A stretch of 64,000 nt of DNA from Hansfordia pulvinata (GCA_006538405.1 BJKQ01000010.1:1178001-1242000); one strand, 5' to 3'. Shown: positions 24,693 to 36,981, counted from the stretch's first letter. Notes: generated by a model not told the origin, from the sequence alone. Numbers and translations: made by a program.

Positions 24693-27239
24693 ATGAGACC
24701 GGCACTGGCGAACCTGCTGCCGCTTGTGCTGCTCGGCACCCGTCAAGCACAGGCACAGAACGCCACCAACGCGACCGCCGCCGCCAAGCAGCCCAACGTC
24801 GTCCTCATCTTCACCGACGACCAGGACCTCCACTACGGCTCCCTGGACCACATGCCCGTGGTGCAGAGGGAACGTGAGTCCAGCCAGAGCCCTCCCGCCG
24901 CGTGCCGCCGCCAGGTGTCACGGTCACGGTCACGGCGCCCACCTTGGACACACCGCAACGTGCAGACTAACAAGTGAAAAAAAAAAAAAAAAACGCAGTG
25001 GTCAAGAAGGGCACCCAGTTCACCAGCCACTACGCGACAGTGGCCCAGTGCTGCCCGGCCCGGGCCTCGCTGCTCCGCGGCCAGGCCGCCCACAACACCA
25101 ACATCACCAACGTCAAGCACCCCGGGTGAGTCGGAGGCCCCCCCCCCCCCCCCCCCCCCCCCGAGGCAAGGCGAGAGGAGAGGGGAGACGCCGACAAAGA
25201 CGATGAATGAAACCGTGCTGACAGTGGACCGACAGCGGCGACTTCTCCAAATGGGTTCTGCAGAAGGAGGGCGACCAGCACCTCCCCGTCTGGCTCGCCG
25301 ACGCCGGCTACAACACCGAGTGTGAGTATCTGCTGGGCTCACGACGAGACGCAATGCGAACTCCGCTGACGAGGAGTTTCCCCTCCAGACCTGGGCAAGT
25401 TCCTGAACGGGTACGACCGCGCCAGTTACATGAAGCCTCTGCCCGGCTGGACGCACCGGGACATCCTGGTGAGTTACCTACCTACCTACACGACATAAAC
25501 TAAACCACTCCCTTTCCACCCGCCCACTCATCACCGGGGACCTCTTGCTGACCCTGCGGGACAGGTCGACCCCTTTGTGTACAGCGCAAACCGGGTCGTC
25601 ATGTCGGCCAACGGCGAGCGGCCCGTCCACTACCCGGGATACCATCAGCTGGATGTGATCCGGGCCAAGGCGTGAGTTTTTTTCCTCTTTTTTTTTTCCC
25701 ATTTCTCTTTTTTTTTTTTTTTTTGGCTCCCCTGGAGAGATTGGAGGTGCCAGCGCCGTCCTTCTACAGTCGCTCTTCTGCAGCTGCTAACCCACCGAGC
25801 GCCCTTCAAGACTCGACCGCCTGGACAAGCTGGCGGCGGACGACAAGCCGTTCTACCTGACGATCGCGCCGGCGGCGCCGCACGTGGACCGGGACTCGGT
25901 GCCGACGCCGCAGACGCGGCACAACGGGACGCACCGGGACGTGGCGGTGCCGAAGAGCAAGAACTGGAACACGCCCGACGACGCGGTGCAGGGGACGTAC
26001 CCCGGGTGGCTGAAGCGGGTGCCGCTCATGAGCCAGCGGGTGCAGGACCAGGTCGAGAAGCACCACCAGCTGCGCCTGGACTCGCTGCAGGGCGTGGACG
26101 AGATCGTCGAGGACGTCCTGGCCAAGCTCGAGGACAAGGGCATCCTCGACAACACCTTCGTCGTCTACACCACCGACAACGGCTACCACCTCGGCGCGCA
26201 CCGCGTGGCCGGCGGCAAGACGCTCCCTTACCGCGAGGACACCAACCTGCCCCTGATCGTCCGGGGACCCGGGGTGCCGGCCGGCAAGACCTCGAGGCTG
26301 CCGAGCACGCACATCGACTTCCCGCCGACGCTGCTCGACATTGCGGGCGTCGACCGGGCGGACTGGCCCGCGCAGCTGGACGGGCGCAGCATGCTGGGCC
26401 AGTGGCGGGACCCGGAGGCCGGGGGCCAGCAGTGCCGGGCGGGCGGCGCGGCGGCGGGGGCGGCCGACGACACGCCCGAGATCATCAACGTCGAGTTCTG
26501 GGGCACGGGCGTGGTGGAGAACCTGTACCAGAAGCCCGAGCTCGAGGCCTTGCACGTGGGCAACCAGAACAACACGTACAAGACGCTGCGCGTCGTCGGC
26601 GAGGACCACAGCTACCTGTACTCCAAGTGGTGCACGGGGGACGCCGAGCTGTACGACACCAAGGCGGACCCGGAGGAGGTGCACAACCTGGTGGCCGCGG
26701 CGGCGGCTGACGGCGACGACGGCGACGGCGACGGGCAGGGCGGGCAGGACGAGGCGACGAGCCGGCTGGTCAGCCGCCTCAACGCGCTGCTGCTGGCCAC
26801 CAAGACGTGCGCGGACCAGACGTGCCGCAACCCGTGGAAGATCCTGCAGCCGGGGCGGGCGGGCGAGCTGGTCGAGGACGGCGCCGCGCTGGAGATCACG
26901 TGCCTGGAGAAGGCGCTGGAGCCCAAGTACGACGCCTTCTTCGACGCCATGCCCCGCGTCGGCTTCCAGGAGTGCCGCAACGCCATGGTGCCCGAGCTCG
27001 AGGCGCCCTTCCTGCCCGACAACCCGGGCTGGGGCCTGGACCACCGCGCGCCCCTCGCGGGGCCCTGGGGCGACTTCAAGGCCGCCCACAACTGCACCGG
27101 CGTCCCCGGGAACGCGGCGCCGCAAGGGTCCGCCGCCCAGCGCTCCGTCTCCCTCGAGGAGATTGTCGGCGCCAGCCGCGAGCTGACGGACGAGCAGCTG
27201 GGGCTCGTGGCGGGCCTCGAGCACGCCCAGGAGTGCTAA
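24693..27239 (+). CDS. Secreted sulfatase (arylsulfatase family, Cys-type)
   Basis: A formylglycine-dependent sulfatase that would release sulfate from sulfate esters outside the cell. Six exons (24693-24873, 24999-25125, 25236-25321, 25389-25468, 25565-25671, 25811-27239) keep frame and give 669 aa. The signal peptide is about 1-21. The metal-binding segment VVLIFTDDQD (D42, D43) is followed by C78-C79-P80-A81-R82, the C-x-P-x-R motif in which C78 would be oxidised to formylglycine. YLGKFLNGY, APHVDRD and TTDNGYHLG (D316, N317) complete the active site. Sequons include NAT twice, NIT and NNT. Near 420-430 is an Asp/Gly-rich insert. The ATG context GCCAACATGAG is a good fungal start. Intron 1 has an A-run, intron 2 a 25-nt C-run and intron 4 a CCTA repeat. 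Confidence 0.92.
25138..25162. repeat. Poly-C tract inside sulfatase intron 2
   Basis: 25 consecutive C residues a few bases downstream of the splice donor at 25126. Confidence 0.95.
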
Positions 27240-27856
27240 CTACGGTACATAACGATAGGGAAGGAGGCGCGAAGCAAGTCACAGAGACGTGAACCGGTCC
27301 ATGGGCTGACCGTCCGAGGTGCTTTGTTCGTTTGTATTTCAGATGTCGTCGTGGGTTAGAATCACCATATTATCCACCATCGTATGCCATTGTTCTCGGT
27401 GCATGAAATTGAGCGCGAGAGAGATTTTGGTTTTGCTCGGCCATGATGCTTGGAAGACTGTTGCTGCGAGTTCCCCCACAGCCCGGAAATTTGATGCTGA
27501 TATCGCCGCTGGAAAGTGAACTATGGAGAAATTAAAGAAGTAGAAAAACAAGAACAGTGTAGAGACGAGACAGAACTACCAACGCCTCCTCAGCCCCAAA
27601 CCAGGGCACATGTATGAGTAGTGAGCAAGTCCAGCTCGGCGGTGCCGTCGCTGTTGTCGCCATTTCCCACAGCCGAGCCAAGAAAGACACACAAGACAGG
27701 CGACAGAGAGGTGGCGGCATTTCCGCCCCTGGTTAGAGCGTGGCCACCGGCGACCAGAGGACAGCCACCCGGCGCCCCAAAACGGGCACTTTTGCGGGAG
27801 AGAAATGCGACCCGGCCGCTTCGTGACAGACGGCACTTACCAAAGCTAGCGGAGGA

Positions 27857-27895
<39 letters not shown>

Positions 27896-28185
27896 AAAGA
27901 GAGAGAACGGCGCTTTGCAAAAGTGGCGGGTCCTGTCAAGCCCGTCCGCACCTGCGCGTCGCATCATCTGCCGCAGACAGGCCGTGAGAGCCACCTCGCC
28001 TTCTTGGGCTGTGGGATCCGGGCGTCCGCAGTGGGTGAAGTCGCAAACTGCTGAGCTCTTCCGGCCGGGGACCCCTGGGTCGAGATCGCCACTGGTGAGC
28101 GGGCGTCAGGGTGTTCAAAAAGACGCGACCCCGCCCCGTCACATCATCCCTACCTCCGAGCATAAACGATCCGACGGCAGTTAAA

Positions 28186-28230
<45 letters not shown>

Positions 28231-28305
28231 CAGCTCACGACAAGATCCCGACGGAGCTCACGACGCCCGGAGACCTGCCGGCAGCGCAGCGCGGGGGATC
28301 AGGCG
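27240..28305. other. Intergenic, no gene seen; CAG repeat in a putative leader
   Basis: The 3' flank of the sulfatase and 5' region of the Gly-rich gene. It contains an AG-rich tract (about 27858-27906) and (CAG)13 at 28188-28227. No supported coding sequence. Confidence 0.55.
28188..28227. repeat. (CAG)n microsatellite upstream of the Gly-rich gene
   Basis: About 13 uninterrupted CAG units ending roughly 80 nt before the ATG at 28306, so possibly inside the 5' leader of that gene. Confidence 0.9.
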
Positions 28306-29581
28306 ATGAGATGCAGCGCCCTGGGGCGCCTGGCGCTCGCAGCGCTGGCCGCCGCCGCCGCCGCTGCGGGTGCCTCGGTGGGGGCGTCCTCGAGCCGAGA
28401 CACTCCTAGGTAAGCAAGAAACTCGGTTAAACAATCCGTTGCTGGCGCCGGTCTGGGCGAGCAAGAAGAAGGGGGGGGGGGGGGGGGGGGGGGGAAGCAG
28501 GACTCAACCACAGTTTTTGTGTGCTCACACCTTGGTTCCAAGCAGCAGCAGCGGCAATACACAACTACGAGCGCGCGACGGCGACGGCCTCGGCGAATTC
28601 GCTGGCGTCCTGTTCGACGCGCTCCTCTCGAGAGCCGGCTACGGGCAGCAGGGCGGAGGTTCGTGCCCGGCAGCTCCGCCCGACCACGCGCGCCCCGGCG
28701 GCGGCGGCAGAAGCGGCAGCAGCAAGAAACCGGGCGGCGGCCGGGGCCGGCCGCGCCGGTACCACGGCACGGAGGACCTGGAGGTGGCCGGCAACGCGGT
28801 CGCGTCGTCGGGACCCGGCCGCAGGCTCAACCTGATCGCGCGCGACCTCGGGCTCGACACGGTGCTCACGCTGCGGGCGCACGGCGGCGGCGGAGGCGGC
28901 GGCGGGCAACAGCCCCGCGAGTTCTACCAGCTCATGGCCCGGTTCTCGCCGCGGTGGGACCCGCGCAGGGCGCCCGGAGAGGAGGGCAGCTGGGCGGATA
29001 TGGCGGCGCGGCACCGGGAGATGCTGGACCGGATCCGCGGCTTCGTCAGGCGCAACGACCTGGCCGCGAGGCACGGCGACAAGGAGTGGGTGGTCCGGTA
29101 CCCCAAGCTCGGCCGCCGGTCAGCGAAGAGCGGCGGCGGCGGCGGCGGCGGCGGCGTCAGGTTCAGCGGCGTCCCGCCGGGGGAGGACGGCGGCGACGAC
29201 GGAAGCGACGACGCTGCCTTCTGGGAGCAGCTGAGGGCCATGGAGGAGGGGGAGGCGGGCCGGCCGCACGCCGCCGCCGAGCCCGCCCCGGCCGACCGCG
29301 GGGTCGGGGACGACGAGGCCGGCCCGACCGACAAGGAGACGGCAGCTGCAGTCAGGGAGTTGAGGAAGTCGATCACCGCGATGCTGACGGAAGGCTGGGA
29401 TGGCCAGTTCTCGGCCCTCGAATACAACCCCTGCAAAGCGAAGGACGTCAAGCTGCGTTGGAAGCCCGCTGCCGCCCCGGCCAGGAAGCAGGTCCAGCCG
29501 GGTACCTTCCAGAACTTCAGGGAGAACCTGAAGGAGATCAAAGAGCTGTGGCACGAGAGATCGAAATATAGAAATAATTGA
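28306..29581 (+). CDS. Hypothetical Gly-rich secreted protein
   Basis: I do not recognise the family. The model has exon 1 at 28306-28409 and exon 2 at about 28546-29581, 379 aa. Exon 1 encodes an Ala-rich signal peptide (MRCSALGRLALAALAAAAA...). The 136-nt intron starts GTAAGC and contains a 24-nt G-run. Its 3' end is an AGCAGCAGCAG array in which several acceptors keep frame, so the number of Ser residues is uncertain. The body is basic and Gly-rich with a KKPGGGRGRPRR stretch, poly-Gly runs, conserved-looking blocks EFYQLMARFSPRWDP and HREMLDRIRGFVRRNDLAARHG, and a charged C-terminal helix ending ERSKYRNN. Strong GC3 bias supports coding. An unspliced alternative could start at 28370 and read through the G-run. 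Confidence 0.55.
28471..28494. repeat. Poly-G tract in an intron
   Basis: 24 consecutive G residues within the intron of the Gly-rich protein gene. Confidence 0.95.
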
Positions 29582-30341
29582 ATTCACACGTTGTTCATCA
29601 GGCCGCCGCATTGAAAACAGAGACCGCCGTTTGAACGCGGATGGGGACTTGCGGAGGAGTGAGTGGTGATGGGTAACGGATGAAGTGCGGCTGCTGGTTG
29701 TCCGGTCTCTTACCCATTACCCATTACCCATTACCCATTACCCATTACCCATTACCCATTGCCAGTATCTAGTATCCAGTCTGCTGGATTCTAATAGACA
29801 ACTTCCCCCTAGCAGCTTTACGGAGACTTGATTACGGTTGATCGATGATCTTGACACACCAACAGGTTCTGTATTCCCTCGGTCACAGCTGTCTAGTCTA
29901 CCTCGAGAATCGTGAGTCTGCCGTCGCCTGTCTACGAGCCGTGGCCGAGTCGAGTCACTTGGACGGAGATTCGAGGCAAAGCCGGGAGTGTACGAGGTAA
30001 ATCTTGTCGTGTCACAACTAAGCCATGTGTAAACACTCGGACCCTGTCTTCCAATTCTTGCATGCCTACCTGGAGGCGCGCGACCGAGAAAGGAGGCACC
30101 TTGAGATCACAGCTGCAGGGCATATTAGAAGGGCGCCAGCGGTAACAGGAGCTTCTTTCACCGGGGCGGTGAGATAAAAGGACGACGACGCTATCCCATT
30201 CGCCGTGGTCCAATGCACTATCTACCACGCGAACGTCCATGAGCCCAGAACCAACCAGAATAAACGGGCTCGCAACGACTTGTATCAAAGTGATATGTAT
30301 TAGCATAAGAGGAATCACATCAACAACAACCCCAACAGCCT
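29582..30341. other. Intergenic with heptamer tandem repeat
   Basis: The region between the Gly-rich gene and the tRNA. It includes the TACCCAT tandem array; no gene is supported. Confidence 0.6.
29711..29759. repeat. (TACCCAT)7 tandem repeat
   Basis: Seven perfect 7-bp units. The complementary strand reads ATGGGTA, which is not the fungal telomere unit TTAGGG. Confidence 0.97.
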
Positions 30342-30414
30342 GCCTGGTTAGCTCAATCGGTAGAGCGTGAGACTCTTAATCTCAAGGTTGCGGGTTCGAC
30401 CCCCGCATCGGGCT
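30342..30414 (+). tRNA. tRNA-Lys (anticodon CUU), intronless
   Basis: A complete 73-nt cloverleaf. The acceptor stem pairs GCCTGGT with ATCGGGC using two G-T pairs; the D-arm is GCTC/GAGC around a loop with GG. The anticodon stem TGAGA/TCTCA encloses CTCTTAA with anticodon CTT. The T-arm is GCGGG/CCCGC around TTCGACC, and the discriminator base is T. Internal A-box and B-box promoter sequences (GGTTCGACC) are intact. Confidence 0.96.
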
Positions 30415-31157
30415 CAATTCCCGATGCCCCTCCGAGCACGGAGGGCGCCTCGCTTTTGCTCAGACTCTATCTGCATGCTCTTTCAACCTTGTTTTTTGGT
30501 CAGGTTTTCTAATATAGATTAGCACATCTCTTCTCTGTTCCCAGCTCGCAGCGACTTTCGCCCTCTCTCTTGGCCGGACTATGAGTTGCCGCAACTCGCA
30601 AACCGCGCCCCAGTCTTGTGCCAAACAGCGAAGATGATCCCCTCCTCATGAAATAGCCGGTAGATGTTTTGTACTCTGTTCCTGATGCCTGTCCGAGTCT
30701 GACACTGCATTCTTCGACCCGATTGTATTCATTATCACGAAGTATTGCCTGAAGGACCCGCGTTGCACATGGACGCTCAACATTCGTCTATTCGTTCCCA
30801 GTCGCCCAGCACCTCCACGGGCAGGCGAGCTGTGTGTATTTCTTCTATATAGCCGTCGCGAACCGAGACCCATCCAACGTCAAGCGGCTCTCTCGTCATC
30901 TCTTCTTGGACCTCTGTACAGCGATGCTTCTCGAACAGGTCCATATTCCTCCCCTCGCTCTTTCTGACTGACCCAACGCCATCTATCCTCTATCATATGA
31001 TTTCACCACGACCAAACTACGCAAAAAGGAGGTCGGATTGCCTCTCTTTTTTTCCTTCTACAATCTTCCGGCCGGGTTTTCCCCCCCAAAAGGAAAAGAA
31101 ATCACCAGCCCAGCTCTGACACCGCCACCACCACCACCACCATCACAACCCCGCGGC
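30415..31157. other. Intergenic, no gene seen
   Basis: tRNA trailer and the 3' flank of the decarboxylase gene. It contains a (CCA)n run near 31122-31145. No coding sequence is supported. Confidence 0.55.
30428..30457 (+). terminator. Pol III terminator with trailer hairpin after tRNA-Lys
   Basis: A 7-bp hairpin (CCCTCCG, loop AGCA, CGGAGGG) at 30428-30445 is followed by TTTT at 30454-30457, the first T4 run downstream of the tRNA, about 40 nt past its end. The T-run is the expected RNA polymerase III stop; the hairpin's role is unknown. Confidence 0.6.
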
Positions 31158-33898
31158 TCACTCAACCTCGCGCCCGACCTCCTGCAGGGCCTTGAAAAGG
31201 CCGTCGACGGTGGAGGGGAGGGTCTCGCAGTTGACGACGACGCGGAAGAAGCTGCCGCGGGGACCGGGGGCGTAGTCGACCATGAAGCCGCGGGGCACGA
31301 GGCGGGCGACCATGTCGCGGGTGCGGGCGGTGTTGGCGTCGCGGTCGGGGCCCGGGCGGTGGTAGAAGCAGACCTGCAGGCAGGGAGGGGGGTCGGAGGA
31401 CAGGAGCTCGAAGTCCGGGGCGTCGGGGGAGGCGAGCAGGGAGGCGAGGCGGGCGGCCATGGCGAAGGCGGCGTCGACGCGGCGCTCGAGCCCGGCGCGG
31501 CCGTAGTAGACCCAGGCCAGGGCCATCTTGAGGCTGTCCCCGCGGCGGCCGCACTGCAGCGTCAGGTCGGCCAGGTCCCAGACCTCGGCCCCTTCGTCGA
31601 CGGCGTGGAACAGGTAGCCGGCGGGCAGGGTGTTGGCGCGGTGGACGACGGCCATGTCGCGGGCGAGCAGGAACGAGCACGTCGTCGGCACGTTGAGCAT
31701 CTTGTGCGGGTTGACCGTGACGCTGTCGGCCAGCTCGACGCCGCGCAGCTTGCCGCGCTGCTCGCTTGAGAAGGCGACGGACCCGCCCCAGCTGCCGTCC
31801 ACGTGCATCCACAGGCCGAACTCGCGGCACACGGCGGCGACCTCCTCGAACGGGTCGAACGAGCCGAGCACCGTCGTCCCCGCCGTCGCGTTGACGTACA
31901 GCGGGGTCATCCCCAGCTCGTCGCGCGCCCGGACGACCGCCTCTCGCAGCCCCGGCCCCGACATCCGCCCCTCCCCGTCCACGGGACGGGGACCACGGCG
32001 CGCGAGCCCATGCCCGCGGCCACGGCGGCCTTCTCCACCGAGTAGTGCCCGTGGGCGCTGGTGAAGAGGGCGAAGCGCCGCGTCCCGTTGCCCTCCGTCT
32101 TGGTCTCGGGGAACAGGGCCGCCCGCGCGACCACCATCGACGTCATGTTGGCCGCCGAGCCGCCCTGGCACGAGATGCCGCCGGCCCGCGGGCCCTCGAA
32201 GCCGAACAGGCCCGCCAGCCGGCGCGCCGTCGTCTTCTCGATCACGGTCAGGGCCGGCGAGACCTGGTAGACATGGAGCTGTTTTTTTTTCAAAGGTGTG
32301 CCTGTCAGTTTCTGTGTGACTATTTATTCGCCCAGGTGAGGTATTTCCTGGTGTGGTAATTCCCTTGGCATGATGAACAACGTGTGTACATCTGTGATAG
32401 TACGATTGGGGAAACGACACGTCAAAAAACCCCCCCCTTCCCTGCGCAGAACCTAGCTGCGCGACATCGTATAACGGCAGTGCCGATGGACGATGACGGG
32501 CATGGATCAACAAAAGCAATGACAACCAGCCACGCATTCCGGGACGGCCCAGCCCGGTGCAGCAGTGCAGCAGTGCGGCGGGCGGACACGCGAGCGAGCG
32601 ATATGCGGGGGGGGGGGGGGGGGGGGGGATGGCGCCATATTGCGTGATCGAGTGACAGCACGCTAATAAGGGGAAGAGGAGGGGAAGCTGTCCACAGCCT
32701 ATCTTATCTTGGTCTTGGCCCGGGAATGTGGGACAGGCAAGCAGAGGGAGGGACGGAGGGGGGGGCAGGGGAGGGGGGAGGGAGGTGGTATGATGGAGAT
32801 GTATAAGAGGAGAGCGGGCCGCACTACTCACGTTTGTGTTGAGGACTGCCAGCAGGAGCTCCGACACGACGCCGACCTAGCGCGATGATTATCGTCAGTG
32901 GTTTGATCATTCAAGGTGTTGACACTCGGACAGTGGGATGCCTGACGGAAAGGCCAGCCGACTTGGGGTAGAGTCGGAAGGTGAGGGGAGACGACAATGA
33001 CGACGATGTATTCCGCGGCGACGACGGCGGCAGCACCGACGACGATGACGATGACGATGACGCCGACGACGACGACGACCGCATCGCCACCAACAAGCCA
33101 AACACACCCCCACCACGACCCGACCAGACCAAAGACACACAATGGACGGGATGAACGAGACAACAAGAGAGACTGGGGGCAACAAGAACAAACAACGAAA
33201 AAAAAAAAAAATCTCACAGGGTTGGTGGTGGCATACAGCTTGTCGAGGAAGCCCTGGTCCCACGTGTTGACGCTGTACTTGAGCACGTCGCGGACGGTGC
33301 CGAGGAGGCCCTCGCGGCCGCCGCCCTCGCCCTCGGGCAGCGCGAACGCGAGCCGCTCGACCAGCGCCTCGGGCTCGAGCGCGTCCACCAGCACGTTCTT
33401 GCCCTTCCCGGCCGGCCCGGCCCCCAGGCCGCCCGTCGCCTTGTCGGGCGCCGCCTCGTCCGCCGCCCGCACAAAGGGGACGACCAGCGACTGGACGGCT
33501 TGCAGGAGCTGTTTGTTATGTAAAAGAAAAAAAATGACCGGGGATGTCAGTTCTAGGGGTCTTTTTTTTTTTTTTTTTTTTTCATTCAACGGGGTTACAA
33601 CAGCGCTGCATGTGTAGGCGGGGTGACATCCTCCCGCCCGCCCGCCCGCCTCCCCATGCAACACACAACGCAACACGATGCGACTGGAGGGAGGGGGTTG
33701 GCAGCGCGGGTGTCATGGGAACGGTACGATGACGGGCACCCACGGACCGGGGCCACCCAAAGCCACAACGGGCGTGGGCCGGCCCCGACGCGAGGTCCCG
33801 ACAGACAAAAACAGGTAGGGTGACATGAGAGATAAGGGAGGGAGGGCGTTGTTGCTTACGTCGGCGACCTCGTCTGCTCGGTTCAGACTCGCGGCCAT
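31158..33898 (-). CDS. PLP-dependent group II amino-acid decarboxylase (one-base frameshift)
   Basis: A decarboxylase of the glutamate/DOPA/cysteine-sulfinate type, probably cytosolic. Exons 33898-33860, 33508-33218, 32876-32832 and 32278-31158 keep phase 0. The introns are long for this window (351, 341 and 553 nt), and exon 3 is only 45 nt. Motifs: SVNTWDQGFLDKLYATTNP, NTNLHVYQVSPALT, the PLP-stacking His in SAHGHYS (about 203), NATAGTTVLGSFDP, HVDGSWGG, and the Schiff-base Lys in NPHKMLN (about 318). Around residue 224 the frame breaks because one G is missing from the plus-strand run at 31983-31985; with it added the protein is about 498 aa. Family and exon structure are well supported; the substrate cannot be chosen from sequence alone. 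Confidence 0.87.
32607..32628. repeat. Poly-G tract inside decarboxylase intron 3
   Basis: 22 consecutive G residues on the plus strand within the 553-nt intron. Confidence 0.95.
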
Positions 33899-36800
33899 GG
33901 CTGCGTATGTCTGGACAGTGTGTGTATGTGTGTGTGTGTGTGTGGGTGTACAAGGAGGTAAGTGGTAGGCGAGGTGGTGGGCAGGTATCTTATCAGCCCC
34001 CTCGATGCTGCGCTTCCGCGTGTCTCTCGGGCCCTTTCGTGAGGCAAGGCAGGTAATAAGGTAGGCAAGGTAGATAGTAGGTACGAGTACACTTGGCACC
34101 GAGGCGGGTATAGTATCTCGGATGTCTGTCTGTCTGTCTATCGGGTAGATGGCACACACGCGGCAGGATGGCTGATCAATGGATGTGAAGCCGTGGCTGA
34201 CGTGGATGCGATAAGAAAGAACAGACAGTCACCCCGCCTGGCCGGAGAGTAGCAGAATAAAAAAAAGAAAGGCGGGAAAAAAAACCGAGTTTCAGAAAAA
34301 AAACCGTCGGCCGTGAACGGAGCGCGGTCTGGTGGTGGGGTCGGGCGCAACGGCGATCTACAGAGACGCGGGTTGCTACTTTTTTTCTCTCTCTCTCTCT
34401 TTCTCTTCTTTTTCGGCCCTTCGCCTGTGGTTCCGTTCTACCGGGATCCGGGTTTGCTGGGTTCAAGGCCTCGGCCAAGGGTGAAAAAGTGGGATGAGCG
34501 ACGGGTGCTGTTGTGGTTTCTGTGAGAAATCGCAATGACAACGTCTACCCATCAATTGTTCGTATCTGCTGCGACCGGATGGAGAAGTGCGTGAGAGAGG
34601 ATAAGTGAGAGAGAGAAAAAAAAAACCCCCCAGAGGACACGACGAATCGGCGACCATGGAGACCGCGTCGGTCGGAAGGGTGTGACCCGGCGCGTCCTCG
34701 TCTCGGGTGTCTCCTCTGCTAGGGTAAAGGCCCAAAAAAAAAAAAAAAGCAGAGTTTTTTCTCTGGTCTTTTCCTCTTTAATCCCCTCACCTATTGCCAC
34801 TCGATTGCTAAATCGGGAGCTGACAATGGCCGGCGCGCGAGAACGATGGCGGGTGGTGGTGCAAGGCGCAAAGGCCGGTGACGAGTACCTCTGGCCTGGT
34901 GGCAGGTTGCCGAGGCCGCGTTACGATATATACCTGGAATTATCATGATTTTGTTAATTTTCACCATGTACCAATCTGAACGTAATGGCCATTCGCCCTA
35001 CGGCCGCAGCATTCGCAAAGACGCCGCCGCCGCCGCCGTTGCCTCCGCCGCTAACGAAGGGCTGGTTACGATTGAGCGCAGGCCGGGCAGAGTAAGCCGA
35101 CAGGGGACTGCGACTGTGACGACTGCGACTATGGCAGCGGTGACGGGCTGTGAGGGTGAGCGTGACTGTGACGGTGACTGTGACCGGTGGTGACGCCGGA
35201 GACTCCCGGAAACCCTCATTTCGGCCGGCCCCCCTTCAGCTGTGGCCCTGCGGCACTTTATTGTTACTCGTACCACCTCCAGGCATCCCATTTTCTCTTT
35301 ACAAGTACTTTTTTTCTTTCTTTTCTTTTCTGTTCGTCCTTCTCTTTCTCGCCCTGCAGGGACAGGCTGACATACAAAATAGAACGGGCCTCGGCGGAGA
35401 AGACGAAGACGCGGCCCATCGCACGTGTTCTCACCCCTGGATCACGCCCGAGGCTCCGGTCGTCGTTGCGGCTACTCGTATCTGCCCGCATCGTTGCCCC
35501 GCCCCGCCTCCAGCGTTGGTGGTGCGCGTGCGTGCGTGCGTGCGTTCCTCGCGGCGGAGGGGGGCACGATGCGGGCGGTGATTTGTCTGTCGGGGTTTCC
35601 TCCGGAGGGCGGCACACGTGAGGGAGAAAAGGGGGAAAGAAAAGGCGGTAGAGTCATCAGGTGGGCAACATCAGATCAGCATGCTGGAATATCGCGCAGC
35701 CGGCCCGGATCACGGCCGTCACAATCTATAGGGGGCTTGATTGGTGCTGGTGCTTACGATCAAGAGTACCCGTACTCGCAGTCGAGCAGGGGCGCTACTG
35801 ATGGACTGACTGGGTGCCTGATTTGTTGGTTGATCAATTGATTGATGGACTCATTTTCACTTAACTGACTGATGACTGATGGCTGATGACTGCGCTCGAG
35901 TCAGGACATCATGACCGTGTGTTTACCTAATGTACGGCGCACCCGGTGATTGTAGTCCCTGATCGGCTCCAATGCCCCGACACGGACAGACAAACAGCAG
36001 CCAACGTCACAGCACACACACGTATACTACTTGAACGGCCGGCTCGTCGACCCGAGCGACCCATCCACGCCTGGGCGCAGGCGAATACGGACGGCACTTG
36101 CAAGTATGTAGTGTCTGCGAGCGACGATAAGAGGTGGCGCCCGGGGTCCCAGTCCAGCCACTCCTTTTGGACAATGTCGGGGAATACTAACGAGTAGTAC
36201 CCAAGAGACGAGGAAACAGAACCACAGAGGGCGTGTGGGGGTGTCCCGGACGGGTTTGGCGCACAGAATATTCTTGGAACGATTGCACAGGATCTGAAGA
36301 TCTCTTGGCCACCTTCCCGACTCGCACGACGACGACGACGACGACGACAAGGCGACGGCGAAGGCGGCGGTGGCGGCGGTGGCGGCGGCTTTGACCTTTT
36401 GACTGGGGAGTGTGGTAACAGGCTCGGCACTGGCCTTATCTATGGAGCCCAGCCCTCGTCTCTCTCTCGTCTTTTCTCTAGAAGGGAGAGCCGAACCCCA
36501 CAATCCGGCAGAAGGAAAAGAATGACAAACAGAACGCAGCCTACAGGCCAGGGGCACAACGATACTCGTACTCATACTCGCACCTCCGCGAAAGGAGGGG
36601 GGGCGTCTCCCTATCCACGCAGGGACTTCAACGTCGTTCGTCTGTCTGTCTGTCTGTGGGGTGCAGTGCAGTGTACTCGTATGCTGGACGCGATGCAACA
36701 CCGGCCACGCCGGCGATCCATTCCAAAGCCGGGTTTGGCAGGCGGTCTTGGCCTCGGCCCTCTCCCACCTTTCGAGTTGTCTGCACTCGCACGACTGCTC

Positions 36801-36940
36801 TGTTGACGGAGGGGTAGCGCGGATCCGTAAAGTGCTTGTTGTCGTTAGTGGCCTGAACCGAGCCAGCGTGTCGTTGGGGGCCGGTTTGTGATCTTTATTC
36901 ATGGCGGTGGTGGTGGTGGCCATGGCTTGTGTGCGTATAC

Positions 36941-36981
<41 letters not shown>

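Noticed and set aside
25806..27224. 472-codon minus-strand open frame
   Set aside because: Antisense shadow of sulfatase exon 6; Arg/Val/Leu-rich with no domain.
29711..29759. CRISPR-like array
   Set aside because: Units of 7 bp with no spacers; a simple tandem repeat.
31158..32867. Single 569-codon minus-strand frame as the decarboxylase
   Set aside because: It reads through intron 3, including the poly-G tract; conserved residues before the frameshift lie in another frame, so the four-exon model is preferred.
35927..36923. Minus-strand open frames of 167 and 298 codons
   Set aside because: They overlap each other in different frames, cross a GAC repeat and lack any domain or start context.
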